DNA from: an uncultured Bacteroides sp.
GTDB lineage: Bacteria; Bacteroidota; Bacteroidia; Bacteroidales; Bacteroidaceae
DNA length: 15,923 nt
Assembly: GCA_905197435.1 (NCBI GenBank)
Contig: CAJJYX010000064.1
Coordinates: 1-15,923 of the forward strand
Direction: 5' to 3'
Shown piece after piece: positions 14,931 to 15,923 of the stretch (position 1 is its first letter; every line of letters starts with the position of its first letter). The notes beneath the pieces were generated by a model that was given only the letters and a program-made list of their open reading frames with translations, was not told the DNA's origin and did no database searches. A program made the position numbers and the translations under genes.

Positions 14931-15923
14931 ATGGATAATAATACTAACAAGAAACCCAACAAAGTAAATATGCCCAAGTTCAACCTGAACTGGTTGTATA
15001 TGATTATAGCAATGATGCTGTTGGGGCTATACCTGACCAATGAAAACGGTACGGCAACCAAAAACATCTCTTATGATGAATTCCAGCAATATGTACGCGA
15101 CGGCTATATAAGCAAAGTCATCGGCTATGACGACAACTCTGTCGAGGCGTACGTCAAGCCGCAGCACGTGGGAAATGTCTTTCGCCAGGATTCCAGCCGT
15201 GTTGGCAAGAATCCCCTTATAACGACCGAGGCTCCTTCACGTGAGAGCCTGGGCAACTTCCTGCAGAAAGAAAGGGACGATGCCCATTTTGACGGTTCCA
15301 TCAACTACGAAAAGAAGCGGAACTACTTCGGTGCTATCCTATGGCAGGTTCTCCCCTTTGCATTCCTCATCGGTTTCTGGATCTTCATGTCACGCCGCAT
15401 GAGCGGCGGCGGAGGCATGGGTGGAAGTGGAGGCATCTTCAGCGTAGGAAAGTCCAAAGCCCAGCTGTTCGAAAAAGGCTCCCCTATCAAAATTACATTC
15501 AAGGATGTGGCAGGGCTTAATGAAGAGAAAGAAGAACTGGAAGAAATCGTTGATTTCCTTAAAGATCCTGTAAAGTACACTAACCTTGGAGCGAGAATTC
15601 CTAAGGGAGTTATTCTTACAGGCCCTCCGGGAACAGGTAAGACTTTACTTGCAAAGGCTGTAGCCGGTGAGGCAGGAGTACCTTTCTTTAGCATATCAGG
15701 TTCTGATTTTGTTGAGATGTTCGTTGGTGTCGGTGCATCAAGAGTAAGGGATATGTTTGAGGAAGCTAAGAAGAATGCACCTTGTATCATATTTATTGAT
15801 GAGATTGATGCTGTTGCAAGACGAAGAGGAACAGGTATGGGCGGCGGCCACGATGAGAGAGAACAGACACTTAACCAGATGCTTGTTGAGGTGGATGGTT
15901 TTGGTGTCAATGAAGGAATTATC
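14931..15923 (+). CDS. ftsH: ATP-dependent zinc metalloprotease FtsH, 3' end beyond window; taxonomically mosaic
   Basis: The first 331 codons of the membrane AAA+ protease that degrades misfolded membrane proteins and some regulators; the frame is open to the right edge. TM1 is about 21-35 ([15 protein letters not shown]), a periplasmic domain is about 40-130, and TM2 is about 134-153. The AAA+ domain has Walker A GPPGTGKT (231-238) and Walker B IIFIDEID (286-293). The zinc site and protease domain lie outside the window. Residues 1 to about 190 are Bacteroides-like ([38 protein letters not shown]). From about 190 onward the sequence is Firmicutes-like ([36 protein letters not shown]). Arginine codons change too: seven CGN and one AGG before, five AGA, one AGG and one CGA after. 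It is either an assembly chimera or a recombinant gene. Confidence 0.93.
   Translation, partial: MDNNTNKKPNKVNMPKFNLNWLYMIIAMMLLGLYLTNENGTATKNISYDEFQQYVRDGYISKVIGYDDNSVEAYVKPQHVGNVFRQDSSRVGKNPLITTEAPSRESLGNFLQKERDDAHFDGSINYEKKRNYFGAILWQVLPFAFLIGFWIFMSRRMSGGGGMGGSGGIFSVGKSKAQLFEKGSPIKITFKDVAGLNEEKEELEEIVDFLKDPVKYTNLGARIPKGVILTGPPGTGKTLLAKAVAGEAGVPFFSISGSDFVEMFVGVGASRVRDMFEEAKKNAPCIIFIDEIDAVARRRGTGMGGGHDEREQTLNQMLVEVDGFGVNEGII
15495..15520. other. Taxonomic breakpoint inside ftsH (probable chimeric join)
   Basis: The switch from Bacteroidetes-type to Firmicutes-type ftsH falls within or just beside the codons for the near-universal TFKDVAGL motif. All sequence to the right reads as the second type. 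A short highly conserved stretch is where an assembler, or homologous recombination, could join two species' copies. Confidence 0.7.

Noticed and set aside
15323-15910. 195-codon minus-strand frame near the right edge
   Set aside because: It is a Ser/Pro-rich mirror of ftsH; the plus frame has both Walker motifs.

Overview
The window looks like gut Bacteroidetes DNA, most likely Bacteroides or a close relative. The evidence is a SusC/SusD pair, lipoproteins with LxxC-type lipoboxes followed by acidic residues, TAnnTTTG-type -7 promoter elements, weak Shine-Dalgarno signals, and a Bacteroides-type rsfS-ftsH pair. The last ~0.4 kb is an exception: it reads as Firmicutes (Lachnospiraceae-like).

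Left part (1-4008, minus strand). A membrane-embedded AraC-type regulator with about seven transmembrane helices and a C-terminal HTH is followed by two overlapping genes (ATGA) for paralogous surface lipoproteins. The second runs off the left edge. Both carry a segment resembling the pre-stem/stem region of leukocidin/Vibrio-cytolysin pore-forming toxins. Between regulator and lipoproteins lies an array of four 15-bp repeats (TTTGTnGnnnGAGCA) spaced 19, 23 and 19 bp. It looks like an operator for the regulator, and I see no annotation class that explains it otherwise.

Middle part (4009-14036, plus strand). A ~490-bp divergent intergenic region carries inverted repeats, a fifth, slightly longer copy of the repeat motif and a susC promoter -7 element. 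It precedes a four-gene Sus-like operon: SusC-like TonB-dependent transporter, SusD-like lipoprotein, and two large multidomain surface lipoproteins that share modules with each other and probably bind glycan. No glycan-degrading enzyme is present, so the substrate cannot be read from the window.

Right part (14037-15923). A structured intergenic stretch, a strong bidirectional terminator and a minus-strand tRNA-Gln(CUG) close the accessory region. The housekeeping pair rsfS-ftsH follows on the plus strand. ftsH is cut by the right edge. At about 15495-15520, inside the conserved start of the AAA+ domain, its sequence switches from Bacteroidetes-type to Firmicutes-type protein sequence and arginine codon use. 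This is most simply a chimeric assembly join, less likely a genuine mosaic gene.

How it may work together: the SusC/D complex with its two accessory lipoproteins would import a glycan or glycoconjugate. The membrane AraC regulator may sense a related signal and control the toxin-like lipoprotein operon through the repeat array, and perhaps susC through the fifth motif copy. These links are inference.
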